Assembly: GCA_964013895.1 (NCBI GenBank)
Contig: CAXGYF010000004.1
Span: 8,512 to 72,511 of the forward strand
From: MedAcidi-G1 sp002713545
Lineage (GTDB): Bacteria > Actinomycetota > Acidimicrobiia > Acidimicrobiales > MedAcidi-G1
Direction of reading: 5' to 3'
Length of the DNA: 64,000 nt
This document shows positions 33,041 to 41,660 of the stretch, piece by piece (position 1 is the stretch's first letter; each line of letters begins with the position of its first letter). The translations under genes were made by a program, and so were the position numbers. The notes under the pieces were generated by a model, which was not told the DNA's origin, did no database searches, and saw only the letters and a list, made by a program, of their open reading frames with translations.

Positions 33041-33862
33041 TCAATCACCGTCCAATGAAAGTTCAGATGCACATGATCGAATGTCGTCGGTGTTTATAGA
33101 ACCATCTGGACTCTGAAACTGACTCGGGTTTAATAGCCCATTTTGATCCGGAGAAAGATCTCCGACATCCCAACCTTTTCTATTAAGGCATTCACCTAGC
33201 GCTATTGTTTGTTCATTTTGTTCTTTTATCTCGTCGGGTGTCATTTCATTTCGAGACTCTTGGAACTCCTGAAAAGTGCTCGCTATATTTGTTCGACTAT
33301 TACAAAGCACTAAAGCTTGCAGGTAGTCAGGGTTGTTTGCTGGATCTTCAGGCCCTCCTTCTTGGTTGGGCAGCCCAATAAATTCATAACCTTCAGAAGA
33401 TAGGCAAGAATTAAAGTCGTCTAGCGTGTCCATCAGTTTCACTCCTGCGTTTTCTTCTTCCTCGGCTATAGGAATGGTAACTTTTGGAGGTTCCGTTGTA
33501 GTTGTAGTTGTCGTGCTTGTCGTGCTTGTCGTGCTTGTCGTGCTTACAGCAGCTGCTTTTTCTGAAGCTATTGTGCTTGGTAGTTCTTCTAACGATTCAG
33601 GAGCATCTGTGGAAACTTCTTTCAACTCTTCTACTGTTTCTTCAACTTTCTCTTCAACAACCTCGGTAAGCATATTTGTGGTAGTGGGCGGCAAGGTCAC
33701 AAGAACTTCATTATCGAATGCCCCAGGAGGTAAAACTATTTCTCCAACTTCATCAGGCGTCAGGATTACGACTGTTCGCGAACCAACAGAGTCGCCAGTG
33801 TCACTACAAGAAACTCCAATAAATAAGCTTACGAAAAGCAAAAAAATGGAATTACGAAACAT
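33041..33862 (-). CDS. Thr/Ser-rich secreted lipoprotein of the export operon
   Basis: A 273-residue predicted lipoprotein. A hydrophobic signal peptide ends LFIGVSC, giving lipidation at about Cys19. The mature part has Val/Glu-rich and Glu-rich segments, then a low-complexity linker with repeated Ser-Thr-Thr units (about 105-120), and a C-terminal domain (about 140-273) with two similar Cys-containing motifs, DDFNSCLSSEGYEF and ALGECLNRKGWDV. Such paired C-L-x-x-x-G-W/Y motifs occur in actinobacterial lipoproteins next to export systems, but I cannot name a function. It lies 73 nt upstream of the adaptor gene and may be the first gene of that operon. Confidence 0.78.
   Translation of the reverse strand: MFRNSIFLLFVSLFIGVSCSDTGDSVGSRTVVILTPDEVGEIVLPPGAFDNEVLVTLPPTTTNMLTEVVEEKVEETVEELKEVSTDAPESLEELPSTIASEKAAAVSTTSTTSTTSTTTTTTTEPPKVTIPIAEEEENAGVKLMDTLDDFNSCLSSEGYEFIGLPNQEGGPEDPANNPDYLQALVLCNSRTNIASTFQEFQESRNEMTPDEIKEQNEQTIALGECLNRKGWDVGDLSPDQNGLLNPSQFQSPDGSINTDDIRSCASELSLDGD
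33510..33545. repeat. Tandem 9-bp repeat (4 copies of GTCGTGCTT) inside the lipoprotein gene
   Basis: Four perfect copies of a 9-bp unit follow each other without spacers, flanked by imperfect GTTGTA units. On the coding strand each unit encodes Ser-Thr-Thr, so length changes by slipped-strand pairing would preserve the frame. It forms the flexible Ser/Thr linker of the lipoprotein at 33041-33862. Confidence 0.85.
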
Positions 33863-33972
33863 TAAGCATCCTCTTGAGTTATTTTAGATTTTTTTAATCT
33901 ACTAACTTTACATGTCTTACTTTTTGAAACACTTCGTGCAGTAATCTTTTCATGCTAGGGACGAAACTTTTG

Positions 33973-34046
33973 TGGAGATGATGGGAATCGAACCCACGGC
34001 CTCTACGTTGCGAACGTAGCGCTCTAGCCAACTGAGCTACACCCCC
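33973..34046 (-). tRNA. tRNA-Ala (anticodon CGC)
   Basis: The minus strand folds as a full cloverleaf of 74 nt without an encoded CCA. The acceptor stem GGGGGTG pairs with CATCTCC and contains the G3:U70 wobble that identifies alanine tRNA. The D-arm is GCTCAGTTGGCTAGAGC, the anticodon stem CTACG/CGTAG encloses the loop TTCGCAA, so the anticodon is CGC. The T-arm GTGGGTTCGATTCCCAT is canonical. It reads GCG codons and lies alone between the lipoprotein and a membrane-protein gene. Confidence 0.96.
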
Positions 34047-34091
34047 TAGCGAGTGAAGCGTATCTACGAAGCTGCACTTAGTGGAAAATTT

Positions 34092-34517
34092 TTATATAGC
34101 TTCGGGATAGTCGTAATCTTCTTCCATTGAACTAGCAATAAAAGAATGTGTAAGTACAACAGAAGTTTGGTCTGTCTCCAGATCACGGCGCTGTGTGATA
34201 AGAGCCACGAAACCAACTAAAACTAAATCAACGACAAAATGCACAGTCCAAAGAAAAATACCGCCTACCGCTACAGAAGCTAAAAAAGTGAAAACTGCTA
34301 TACCACCCAAAATAATAGACACGTCTCTACGTCTTCTTTTTGCCGAGAGCGCACTTTGCGGCGATGAAACCTTATAGCCCTTTATTGACGGAACGCTATA
34401 AACGTCAAGGTGATTAGCGATACCTGAAGCAGAAGATCTTGATGAAATTTGATTTCTTATTATCGGAGGAACCAGAACTGCTGCCCATAAAGCTCCCAGA
34501 CCAAGAAGTATCAACAT
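34092..34517 (-). CDS. Actinobacterial membrane protein of unknown function
   Basis: A small membrane protein of 141 residues if the ATG at 34517 is used; AAGGGTG stands 5-6 nt before it. An upstream start at 34553 would add 12 residues without a ribosome site. The N-terminal helix LILLGLGALWAAVLVPPIIR is followed by a cytoplasmic loop with RRRR, then two closely spaced helices (about 68-108). Similar small proteins with the ALWAAVLVP motif stand near molybdopterin genes in other actinobacteria, as far as I recall. Here too moaC is next to it, 120 nt upstream on the same strand. Confidence 0.75.
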   Translation of the reverse strand: MLILLGLGALWAAVLVPPIIRNQISSRSSASGIANHLDVYSVPSIKGYKVSSPQSALSAKRRRRDVSIILGGIAVFTFLASVAVGGIFLWTVHFVVDLVLVGFVALITQRRDLETDQTSVVLTHSFIASSMEEDYDYPEAI

Positions 34518-34584
34518 CCTATCACCCTTAAATTCGCCGCAATAGAAAAACAATAGTATAGGTTTGTTGCAATTACAGGGATAC

Positions 34585-34626
34585 TTTCGCGCTTTAAGCG
34601 CGATAAAGATTACTTAAAGCGCGAAA
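34585..34626. repeat. Perfect 14/14 inverted repeat between moaC and the membrane-protein gene
   Basis: TTTCGCGCTTTAAG at 34585-34598 is exactly complementary to CTTAAAGCGCGAAA at 34613-34626, with a 14-nt spacer. The left arm and spacer also contain a shorter palindrome, GCGCTTTAAGCGC. Neither strand shows a T-run directly after the hairpin, so a simple intrinsic terminator is unlikely. It lies just after the moaC stop codon (34637) and may be a processing, stability or protein-binding site. Confidence 0.7.
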
Positions 34627-34636
34627 AAAACTACTA

Positions 34637-35119
34637 TTAAGATCTATACCAGTTTCCAGACTTTCCACCGGTCTTTTCTAATAGTTTGACTTCTTCAATA
34701 GTAATTGACTTATCCACAGCCTTACACATATCGTAAATAGTCAACGCTGCGACAGAACAAGCTGTTAGAGCTTCTATCTCAACACCGGTTTTTCCAAATG
34801 TTTTGACAGTCGCCTCTATCTCGACGTGCCTTTCTTTGATTTTAAAATCCACAGAAACGAAATTAATTACCAGCGGATGGCAAAGCGGAATCAAATCTGA
34901 TGTTTTTTTCGCAGCCTGAATTCCAGCAACTCTTGCGACTCCCAACACATCACCTTTTTTAAGCTCTTGCTTCTTCAAGGCCTCTATAGTTTCAACACCC
35001 ATAAAAACTTTTCCGGATGCAGTCGCACTTCTATTCGTATCCTCTTTACACCCAACGTCTACCATCTGCGCTTTTCCGTCTTCGTCTACGTGCGTCAATT
35101 TCTCACTATCAGGCTTCAA
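34637..35119 (-). CDS. moaC: Cyclic pyranopterin monophosphate synthase MoaC
   Basis: A 160-residue enzyme of molybdenum cofactor biosynthesis; it makes cPMP from the MoaA product. The N-terminal THVDEDGKAQMVDVGCKED and the AGIQAAKKTSDLIPLCHPL block (about 68-86) are family signatures, followed by GVEIEALTACSVAALTIYDM and the active-site Lys region in KLLEKTGGKSG. The gene starts 12 nt after moaA ends, on the same strand, and moeA lies upstream, so the three form a molybdopterin operon. Confidence 0.95.
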   Translation of the reverse strand: MKPDSEKLTHVDEDGKAQMVDVGCKEDTNRSATASGKVFMGVETIEALKKQELKKGDVLGVARVAGIQAAKKTSDLIPLCHPLVINFVSVDFKIKERHVEIEATVKTFGKTGVEIEALTACSVAALTIYDMCKAVDKSITIEEVKLLEKTGGKSGNWYRS

Positions 35120-35131
35120 AATCTTTCCTTT

Positions 35132-36115
35132 TCATCCACCGATTTGAGACATACTTCTAGCAGGACGGATGAAATCAACATTTCCGATCCCATGACCTTC
35201 ACGCTTTGCTCGAACCGCCCGCTCTAAGAGCTCGCATATTTCTTTATCAGTACTTTCAGATCTAAGTACTTCCTTAAGGTCGAATTCCTCATTTGAAAAC
35301 AGACAGTTTCGGAATTGTCCGTCTGCGGTGATTCTTATTCGATCGCAAGTGTCACAGAATTTTTCAGTAACACTAGCCACGATCCCAATTTCTCCCCGAC
35401 CATCTAAATATCTGAATCGACTGGCCGGTGCGTTTGAACGTTCAACAGGCTCTAAAGGATAAACAGCATTTATTTTAGAAAATATCTCTTTTAAAGAAAC
35501 AACCGAAAGAGTTGACCACTTTTCGTCAGCATCAAGAGGCATAAACTCTATGAATCTAACGGTTACACCCAGTTCTCTTCCAAACTTTGCAAAATCTATT
35601 ATTTCGTCTTCGTTAATTCCGCGCATTACCACAACATTTATTTTCACAGGAGATAAACCTGCCTCAATAGAAGCTTCGATGCCGGTTATCACCTTTTCCA
35701 TCTCATCTCGCAGAGTAATTTCTTTAAATCTTTCTGCTTTTAAAGAGTCGATAGAAATATTGACTCTATTTAAACCTGCGTCAAAGAAAATCTGCGCGTT
35801 CTTGCTTAGATTTATTCCGTTAGTGGTAAGAGCAATTTCTATCGGCAACTCGGAAAGCATAGAAATCAAATCTGGGAGATTTGCGCGCAGGGTTGGTTCG
35901 CCCCCAGTAAGGCGAACACTATTTATTCCGTAATTTTTAACCAGAATTTTAGTTATACGAGTAATTTCCTCAAAAGTTAAAAGTTCTTCTCGTTTTAGCC
36001 AATCTAGACCCTCTTCAGGCATGCAATACTGGCAGCGAAAATTACATCTGTCTGTTACAGATATTCGAAAATCTTTATGAACTCGACCAAAAAGATCAAC
36101 TAGTTCTTTACCCAT
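35132..36115 (-). CDS. moaA: GTP 3',8-cyclase MoaA (radical SAM)
   Basis: A 327-residue radical SAM enzyme that begins molybdopterin synthesis from GTP. The N-terminal [4Fe-4S] motif is CNFRCQYCMPEEGLDW (CxxxCxxC, about residues 23-30). The C-terminal cluster motif is CDTCDRIRITADGQFRNC (about 259-276). The protein ends with a Gly-Gly pair, as required for MoaA function. The GGEPTLR glycine-rich SAM element is present at about 70. It lies between moeA and moaC. Confidence 0.96.
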   Translation of the reverse strand: MGKELVDLFGRVHKDFRISVTDRCNFRCQYCMPEEGLDWLKREELLTFEEITRITKILVKNYGINSVRLTGGEPTLRANLPDLISMLSELPIEIALTTNGINLSKNAQIFFDAGLNRVNISIDSLKAERFKEITLRDEMEKVITGIEASIEAGLSPVKINVVVMRGINEDEIIDFAKFGRELGVTVRFIEFMPLDADEKWSTLSVVSLKEIFSKINAVYPLEPVERSNAPASRFRYLDGRGEIGIVASVTEKFCDTCDRIRITADGQFRNCLFSNEEFDLKEVLRSESTDKEICELLERAVRAKREGHGIGNVDFIRPARSMSQIGG

Positions 36116-36132
36116 AAATTAAGCGTAGAGGA

Positions 36133-37347
36133 TCAATTTATTTCTGGCTCGCTTAATTGCATGACATCAACTAAATCTCCCTCTTTTACCCCTTCTCCAT
36201 TTGGCAAAACGGCAAGACCTTGAGCATTCGCCATTGCTGCGAGTTGATGTGATCCTTGTCCTTCCAAAAATGACACTTCATAAGAGTCGTTGTTTCTTGC
36301 AAGGGTGACTCTGGCAAAATGAACTTTGCCGTCTTTTCGGCGTTTTAATGAAGTAGTTGCCTTAGCTTTCAGGTATGGTCGCCAAATTTGTTCGTATCCC
36401 ATTATTTTTAGCAAAGCCGGTCGCATGAAAAGCTCAAAGGAAACCATAGCTGAAACAGGGTTGCCCGGTAAGCCAAAAATTGGCACACCATTTAGCAAGC
36501 CAAAAGCAAGAGGTTTCGCCGGTTTGATAGCTACTTGCATCCATTTCATTTCTCCTAGGCGATCGAGTACGACTTTGACGTAATCAAAATCTCCCATGCT
36601 CACCCCACCCGATGTCACTATCGCATCACATTTTTCAACACCAGAAAAAAGTGCGGATTCTATATCTTTCTCGTCATCTGGAATTAACCCCAGATCAATA
36701 ACTTCAACTCCCATCTCATCTAAAAGAGCTTTTATGGAGTGACGATTGGAGTCGCGAATTTGTCCAGGTTTCAGATCTGAGGCGCCTTGAACTAATTCAT
36801 CCCCTGTTGACATCACCCCTACTATCGGTCTTTTAAATACAGTTACTTTTTCAAGTCCTATTGTTGCAAAGACACCTATATGCGCAGCGCCGATTAAAGT
36901 TCCCGGATCAAATAGCTCTGTACCTTTAACAAAGTCCTCTCCTGGTTGACGGATGAAGTTTCCATTTTTAACACCTTCTTCCACTATTACTGAATCACTT
37001 GTTTCAACTTCTCTGGTTTTTTCGACCATTACCACAGAATCTGCCCCTTGAGGGATTACAGCACCCGTCATAATTCTGACTGCTTCACCGGATCCAACTT
37101 CAAAATCAGGAACTTTTCCAGCCGGTAAAGTTCCTATAACTTTTAATTCGACTGGTGCACTTTCCGTGTCAGACGCTCTGACCGCGTAACCGTCCATTGC
37201 CGTGTTTGGAAATGGCGGAATGTCATCATTTGAAATAACTGTTTCAGCTAATACAAGTCCGCGTGATTTCGAAATCTCAACCTCTTCAGCAGAAAGTTTT
37301 GAACACTTGCCAAATACGAATTCTTGTGCTTCTTCTAATTCGATCAC
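36133..37347 (-). CDS. moeA: Molybdopterin molybdenumtransferase MoeA
   Basis: A 404-residue enzyme that inserts molybdate into adenylated molybdopterin. Key segments are PFPNTAMDGYAVRASD, IMTGAVIPQGADSVVMVE, GVMSTGDELV, ATGGVSMGDFDYV-like TSGGVSMGDFDYVK and GLPGNPVSAMVSFELF. The C-terminal beta-barrel domain IV follows. It starts 27 nt after plsY ends, and its end lies 17 nt before the moaA start; all are on the minus strand. Confidence 0.95.
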   Translation of the reverse strand: MIELEEAQEFVFGKCSKLSAEEVEISKSRGLVLAETVISNDDIPPFPNTAMDGYAVRASDTESAPVELKVIGTLPAGKVPDFEVGSGEAVRIMTGAVIPQGADSVVMVEKTREVETSDSVIVEEGVKNGNFIRQPGEDFVKGTELFDPGTLIGAAHIGVFATIGLEKVTVFKRPIVGVMSTGDELVQGASDLKPGQIRDSNRHSIKALLDEMGVEVIDLGLIPDDEKDIESALFSGVEKCDAIVTSGGVSMGDFDYVKVVLDRLGEMKWMQVAIKPAKPLAFGLLNGVPIFGLPGNPVSAMVSFELFMRPALLKIMGYEQIWRPYLKAKATTSLKRRKDGKVHFARVTLARNNDSYEVSFLEGQGSHQLAAMANAQGLAVLPNGEGVKEGDLVDVMQLSEPEIN

Positions 37348-37373
37348 AGTTCGAGAGTAGCGACTAAATGCGC

Positions 37374-37964
37374 TTATTCACCAGTCCCAAGTGAATGTTC
37401 CGAGCCTTTCAATAACCTTTTAAAATTTGCTCGGTGTCTTACAAGAATCAAAATAGACAGAGAAAGCGCTGCGAATAGTTCTTCTAGATCAGATTCAAAC
37501 AGACCCACACACAAAGGCATCAACATTGCAATTGAAATAGATGCTACAGAAACCTTTTTTGAAATTTTTGCTACTAATAAAAAACCTATTGTGCATAATC
37601 CCCCGACTAAAGGAAATAGCACCCAACAGCCTCCTGCTCCTGTTGCAACTCCTTTTCCTCCACGAAATTTTCTTGTTATTGGAAAAACATGCCCTAGTAC
37701 TGATGCAAGCCAACACGTAAGACCCAGTGAGGTGTCATCAATCAATAGCCCGATTGCAGCGGCAATAGATCCTTTACTGAAGTCAGCAAGAAGAACAAGT
37801 ATCCCTGCACGGCGGCCAACTAAACGTAAAACATTTGTCGCCCCAGGATTGCCAGAACCTGACTGCGTGGGATCAAAACCTTTTCTGTTAGAAACAAGAT
37901 GAGCAGACGGAAGGCTCCCTAAAAAATAACAAAGAGAAATCGCCAACACCCAAAGGAAGACCAT
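37374..37964 (-). CDS. plsY: Acyl-phosphate:glycerol-3-phosphate acyltransferase PlsY
   Basis: A 196-residue integral membrane enzyme that forms lysophosphatidate from acyl-phosphate. The three conserved loops are visible: GSLPSAHLVS, SGSGNPGATNVLRLVG (a GxxNxGATNxxR variant with Pro for Ile), and HVFPITRKFRGGKGVATGAG. Five hydrophobic segments fit the family. The final 20 residues are charged. It heads the minus-strand group that continues with moeA, and it diverges from the FmdB-like gene; the 98-nt spacer contains the putative promoters. Confidence 0.93.
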   Translation of the reverse strand: MVFLWVLAISLCYFLGSLPSAHLVSNRKGFDPTQSGSGNPGATNVLRLVGRRAGILVLLADFSKGSIAAAIGLLIDDTSLGLTCWLASVLGHVFPITRKFRGGKGVATGAGGCWVLFPLVGGLCTIGFLLVAKISKKVSVASISIAMLMPLCVGLFESDLEELFAALSLSILILVRHRANFKRLLKGSEHSLGTGE

Positions 37965-38062
37965 CCCTATAGCATGACCGATAATTAAGAAAAAATCATG
38001 TCATTGTTTAATAGCTGTATCTTTTATAGTTCAGTTCTTAAAGAATTAAATTGGGTGCGATT

Positions 38063-38395
38063 ATGCCAACATACATTTATAGGTGTCAGACCTGTGAAAA
38101 AGAGTTCGAGATAGTTCAATCTTTCAAAGATGATCCTCTGGAAGAATGCCCTTCTGATTGCCTAGGTGCAGTTAAAAAAGTATTTTCTGGGGTTGGAATC
38201 TCTTTTAAAGGCTCCGGTTTCTACAAAAATGATCACGGGGCAAATTCAAAAAATAAACCCTCAGACACCACTCCGAAGGAACCATCAAAAGAAAACGAAA
38301 AGAAAAAATCAGATTCACCTAAAGAAAAAACTTCTACTGAATCCAGCAAAAAAGAGACTAAACCTTCAAAGAAGTCCAGTTCTTCTTCAACTTGA
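38063..38395 (+). CDS. FmdB-family zinc-ribbon regulatory protein
   Basis: A 110-residue protein from ATG at 38063 (an upstream TTG at 38051 would add four residues). The zinc ribbon YRCQTCEKEFEIVQSF, DPLEECPSDCLGAVKKVFSG contains Cys9-x2-Cys12 and Cys29-x3-Cys33, the usual FmdB layout, and GSGFYKND follows. The C-terminal 60 residues are Lys/Ser/Glu-rich and probably disordered. FmdB proteins are thought to act in transcription or ion handling, without a firmly assigned role. It ends convergent with the tldE gene. Confidence 0.88.
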   Translation: MPTYIYRCQTCEKEFEIVQSFKDDPLEECPSDCLGAVKKVFSGVGISFKGSGFYKNDHGANSKNKPSDTTPKEPSKENEKKKSDSPKEKTSTESSKKETKPSKKSSSSST

Positions 38396-38405
38396 TCAAA
38401 AGTAT

Positions 38406-39749
38406 CTAAGCTCCAGAAACAGTCAATTCATTTATTACCACTGTCGAACCCGCTGAGCTCATTGGAAGCCACTCCAAATCATTTCCCACTTCGCTCACGT
38501 CTTTCAACATTTTTTGAATTGTCGAACCTATTGTAAACTCACGAAGCGGTTCAGATAACTCCCCATTGCTGATTCTCAACCCCTCCGCTCCGGTTGAAAA
38601 ATCTCCACTGATCGGATTAACACCTGAATGCAAGCCTGTAACACTCTGGATCAAAATTCCATTATCTATACCCGCAATCAAATCGACGGGATTCCTGCCT
38701 CCAGGGTTAAGGGATATCGCTTGAATCCCAACCCCCGGTGTTGAAGCGTAACTTCGTATCGCTGAACCAGTAGAAGTCGATGATGCCTTTCTAGCTGTCC
38801 AAACATTGTGTAAAAACATTTTCAATTCACCATTTTCTATAAGAACATTACGCCGAGTTGCTAAACCTTCACCATCAGTTTCGGTAGCAGTAAACGCTTG
38901 AGGGTTCGTAGGATCATCGACAAGAGAAATGATGGGACTCGCTACTTCCTCGCCTAGACGATCGGCAAACAGGGATCTGCCTTTTAATACCATTTCAGCA
39001 CTCAAAGTGCTCCCTACTATTTGCAAAAATTGCGCAGAGACCCAAGGGTCTAATACGACAGTTAATCTCTCCGACTTTGGCTTGGTCGAACCAAGCATTC
39101 TCGTAGCTCTATCCGAGGCATCAGATGCTGCCTTTGCAATATCTAGCTCTTCTGGACTTCTACCTATAGAAAAGCCAAAACCAGTTTGAGTCTCGTTGTT
39201 CTCTTCGGCGAGAGCGTAAACCATTAAAGAGCAACCACTCTCTTTAGAGGAGGAACGTATCCCAGTGCTTGTGGCTATAGCGGACTCACTCACAACATCT
39301 GTGTATTCCGAAGACTCAATACCACTAATTCTCTTGTCGGTCTGCAACGTGAGTTTTTCTAGTTCGAGGGCATAATCTATTTTTTCACTCGTGGAAAGTG
39401 AGTTAACACCATCGCTGTAAACCTCAAGTGAAACACTCTTCACTCCGTCAGGTTCAGCTAGTCCTGAAAACTCATCCGGACTAGCAAAACTAGCGTTGTC
39501 TCGAGCTTCATTTAAAACTTCTAATAACTCATTTTCTTCTAAAGTGCCCGCATAAGCAAAACCTTGACGCCCATCTTTTATTACTCTTACGCCTATACCT
39601 TGTGACTCTGCGACCGTCAGTGATTCAATTTCGCCCTCGTAAGCACGTATTTCTGTTTCCCTGTCGCTTGTCACGACAGCTTCTACCTGCTCGTCTGAAT
39701 TACCCCAACCGGTTACGCGTTCTGCTATTTCAATTAATTCAGCCGACAT
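38406..39749 (-). CDS. tldE: TldE/PmbA peptidase subunit
   Basis: A 447-residue member of the TldD/PmbA family, from the ATG at 39749 that shares its A with the tldD stop (TAATG). A reading from 39839 would extend into tldD. TldE lacks the zinc motif and pairs with TldD to form a heterodimeric metalloprotease cleaving unfolded peptides. Family parts include GIGVRVIKDGRQGFAYAG, FTATETDGEGLATRRNVL, STPGVGIQAISLNPGGRN and SGDFSTGAEGLRISNGEL. Confidence 0.93.
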   Translation of the reverse strand: MSAELIEIAERVTGWGNSDEQVEAVVTSDRETEIRAYEGEIESLTVAESQGIGVRVIKDGRQGFAYAGTLEENELLEVLNEARDNASFASPDEFSGLAEPDGVKSVSLEVYSDGVNSLSTSEKIDYALELEKLTLQTDKRISGIESSEYTDVVSESAIATSTGIRSSSKESGCSLMVYALAEENNETQTGFGFSIGRSPEELDIAKAASDASDRATRMLGSTKPKSERLTVVLDPWVSAQFLQIVGSTLSAEMVLKGRSLFADRLGEEVASPIISLVDDPTNPQAFTATETDGEGLATRRNVLIENGELKMFLHNVWTARKASSTSTGSAIRSYASTPGVGIQAISLNPGGRNPVDLIAGIDNGILIQSVTGLHSGVNPISGDFSTGAEGLRISNGELSEPLREFTIGSTIQKMLKDVSEVGNDLEWLPMSSAGSTVVINELTVSGA

Positions 39750-41179
39750 TACGTTGCTGTGCCTCCTACAGTTAAACGCTTCACACGTAAAGTCGGAGTT
39801 CCATCTCCCACCGGAACTCCTTGACCATCTTTTCCGCATGTACCAGGTGAACCCATTGCGAAATCATCAGCAATAGCATCAATATCTAAAAGAACTTGGG
39901 GGCCATTACCAATCAAATTGCCATCTCTAATAGGAGCTCCTAGTTTTCCGTTCTCGATCAAATAAGCTTCCGTCATACCAAAAACAAAATCACCTGTTGC
40001 TGTGTTAACTTGGCCGCCACCCAATTGAGCGACATAAATCCCGTACTCAGTATCTTCGATAATTTCTTTTGGGTTGCCGTCTCCTGCGGCTAGAAAAGTA
40101 TTAGTCATTCTTACCATAGGCAGATGTCTATAACTTTGCCTCCGTCCATTGCCTGAACTCAATCGTCCATGCTTGCGAGCTCGTTGCCAATCCCACATGT
40201 AGTCGGTTAAAACTCCATCTTCGATTAAAACATTTTGGTGTGCAGGGTTTCCTTCATCATCTATCGCAAATCTCCCCCACTCTCCGACCATTGTTCCGTC
40301 ATCCACCAAAGTCACATTTGGAGCGGCTACTACTTCCCCTTGTTTGCCTGCAAATACTGAAGCCGACTTTTCAATCAAATCTGCCTCGAGGCCATGCCCA
40401 CAAGCTTCATGAAAAAGTACACCCCCACCCCCCGGACCTACGACTACTGGCATTTCGCCGCTAGGTGCGGGGACAGAATCTAATTTGGTGACAGCTCTCG
40501 TGGCAGCTTTACGCGCTACCTCAACCACGTTCACGTCTTCAAATAGCTCAAAACCAACTGTCATACCAACAGATTCTCTTCCCGTCTGCATGCCTGCATC
40601 GCCTGCTGCCACGCAGGAAACTGAAAAAAAGCTTCTTATCTGCCTATCTCCGGTTAAGAGGCCTTCGCTGTTTGCTATCTGTACAATCCGATGACTGTCT
40701 CCGTACCTAGCCGCTACTTGCGTTACAGGAAGTCCAGCTTCACGCACTGATTCGTCTGCAGATTTTAATAAAGCAACTTTTTTACTTTTTGATACTTCTT
40801 TCGGCAATATTTCTATTTCGGAGATATTTGGGATTCTTTCATTTCCCAAATCAATTTCAACAATCGATTCAGAATTACTTCGCGCTGCAGATGACGCAGC
40901 TTTTGCCGCTTTATGAAGACCTGAAGCTGAAAGATCGGCTGTATGAGCAAATCCCGTGGTTTCTCCCGAAACCACGCGAATTCCTGCCCCTCTGTCTCTA
41001 CCGTTGTTCAATTCTTCGACCAAACCATCGTCGAGAACTGCTGAGGTCGATCTTCTATCTTCCACAAAAATCTCCGCGAATGACCCCCCTGACTTCATTG
41101 CTGAAGAAAGAACTTCTTCCAAAATATCTGATGATACTATTTGTGTTTCAGTCAAGAATTTTCCTTTTCGATCGCCCAC
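39749..41179 (-). CDS. tldD: Metalloprotease TldD
   Basis: A 476-residue catalytic subunit of the TldD/TldE protease. The zinc motif is FHEACGHGLEADLIEK (HExxxH, about residues 255-265). Other family blocks are RGAGIRVVSGETTGFAHTAD and MVRMTNTFLAAGDGNP. The start used here is GTG at 41179; a TTG eight codons later (41155) has a better ribosome site (AAAGGA) and could be the real start. It is translationally coupled to tldE through TAATG. The substrate could be a modified peptide or damaged proteins. Confidence 0.93.
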   Translation of the reverse strand: MGDRKGKFLTETQIVSSDILEEVLSSAMKSGGSFAEIFVEDRRSTSAVLDDGLVEELNNGRDRGAGIRVVSGETTGFAHTADLSASGLHKAAKAASSAARSNSESIVEIDLGNERIPNISEIEILPKEVSKSKKVALLKSADESVREAGLPVTQVAARYGDSHRIVQIANSEGLLTGDRQIRSFFSVSCVAAGDAGMQTGRESVGMTVGFELFEDVNVVEVARKAATRAVTKLDSVPAPSGEMPVVVGPGGGGVLFHEACGHGLEADLIEKSASVFAGKQGEVVAAPNVTLVDDGTMVGEWGRFAIDDEGNPAHQNVLIEDGVLTDYMWDWQRARKHGRLSSGNGRRQSYRHLPMVRMTNTFLAAGDGNPKEIIEDTEYGIYVAQLGGGQVNTATGDFVFGMTEAYLIENGKLGAPIRDGNLIGNGPQVLLDIDAIADDFAMGSPGTCGKDGQGVPVGDGTPTLRVKRLTVGGTAT

Positions 41180-41259
41180 TAGAACTCTATTTAATTATTT
41201 CGTTTTTAAAAAATTATCCCTGATTATAAAATCAAGCCTTAAATGCGTATCGTACCTAG

Positions 41260-41646
41260 GTGGAGCTTAAGACAGGACTTCGTGGTACGGCCTTTTTGAA
41301 AGTAGAAGAAAAGGATCTATCGATCGCCTTTAACTCAGGTGCGGTACCGGTCCTTGCCACACCAAGAGTTGTAGCTCTCATGGAAGAAGCAACGCTTGAT
41401 GCTATTGAAGAAAGTTTAGAAAAAAACAGAACTACTGTAGGTATGAGAGTGCGAATAGATCACTTAACACCAATTTCTCTGGGCAAGAGTATTGCGGCTC
41501 ATGCGATTCTCGAACAAGTTGATGGAAGAAGATTAACTTTTTCAGCAACAGTGGAAACTGAAAAAGAAAAACTTCTCGTGGCTAACGCAACAATTACGCG
41601 AGTAATAGTTAACACCGAAGAATTTCTTGACGGTGTTAAGTCTTAA
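41260..41646 (+). CDS. FlK-like hot-dog thioesterase
   Basis: A 128-residue single hot-dog-domain protein starting with GTG at 41260. The key segments are NSGAVPVLATPRVVALMEEA (about 29-48), with the conserved Thr and Glu seen in fluoroacetyl-CoA thioesterase FlK, TVGMRVRIDHLTPISLG with the conserved His, and ANATITRVIV. FlK relatives hydrolyse small acyl-CoAs or remove toxic ones. It heads the plus-strand group with the PAP2 gene 14 nt downstream. The true substrate is not evident. Confidence 0.85.
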   Translation: MELKTGLRGTAFLKVEEKDLSIAFNSGAVPVLATPRVVALMEEATLDAIEESLEKNRTTVGMRVRIDHLTPISLGKSIAAHAILEQVDGRRLTFSATVETEKEKLLVANATITRVIVNTEEFLDGVKS

Positions 41647-41660
41647 AGTTTTCGAATTCA

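Noticed and set aside
33510..33545. CRISPR or regulatory iterons
   Set aside because: The 9-bp units are a codon repeat (Ser-Thr-Thr) within a coding sequence.
34585..34626. Rho-independent terminator after moaC
   Set aside because: The hairpin is strong but is not followed by a T-run on either strand; the run of seven T on the minus strand precedes the stem.
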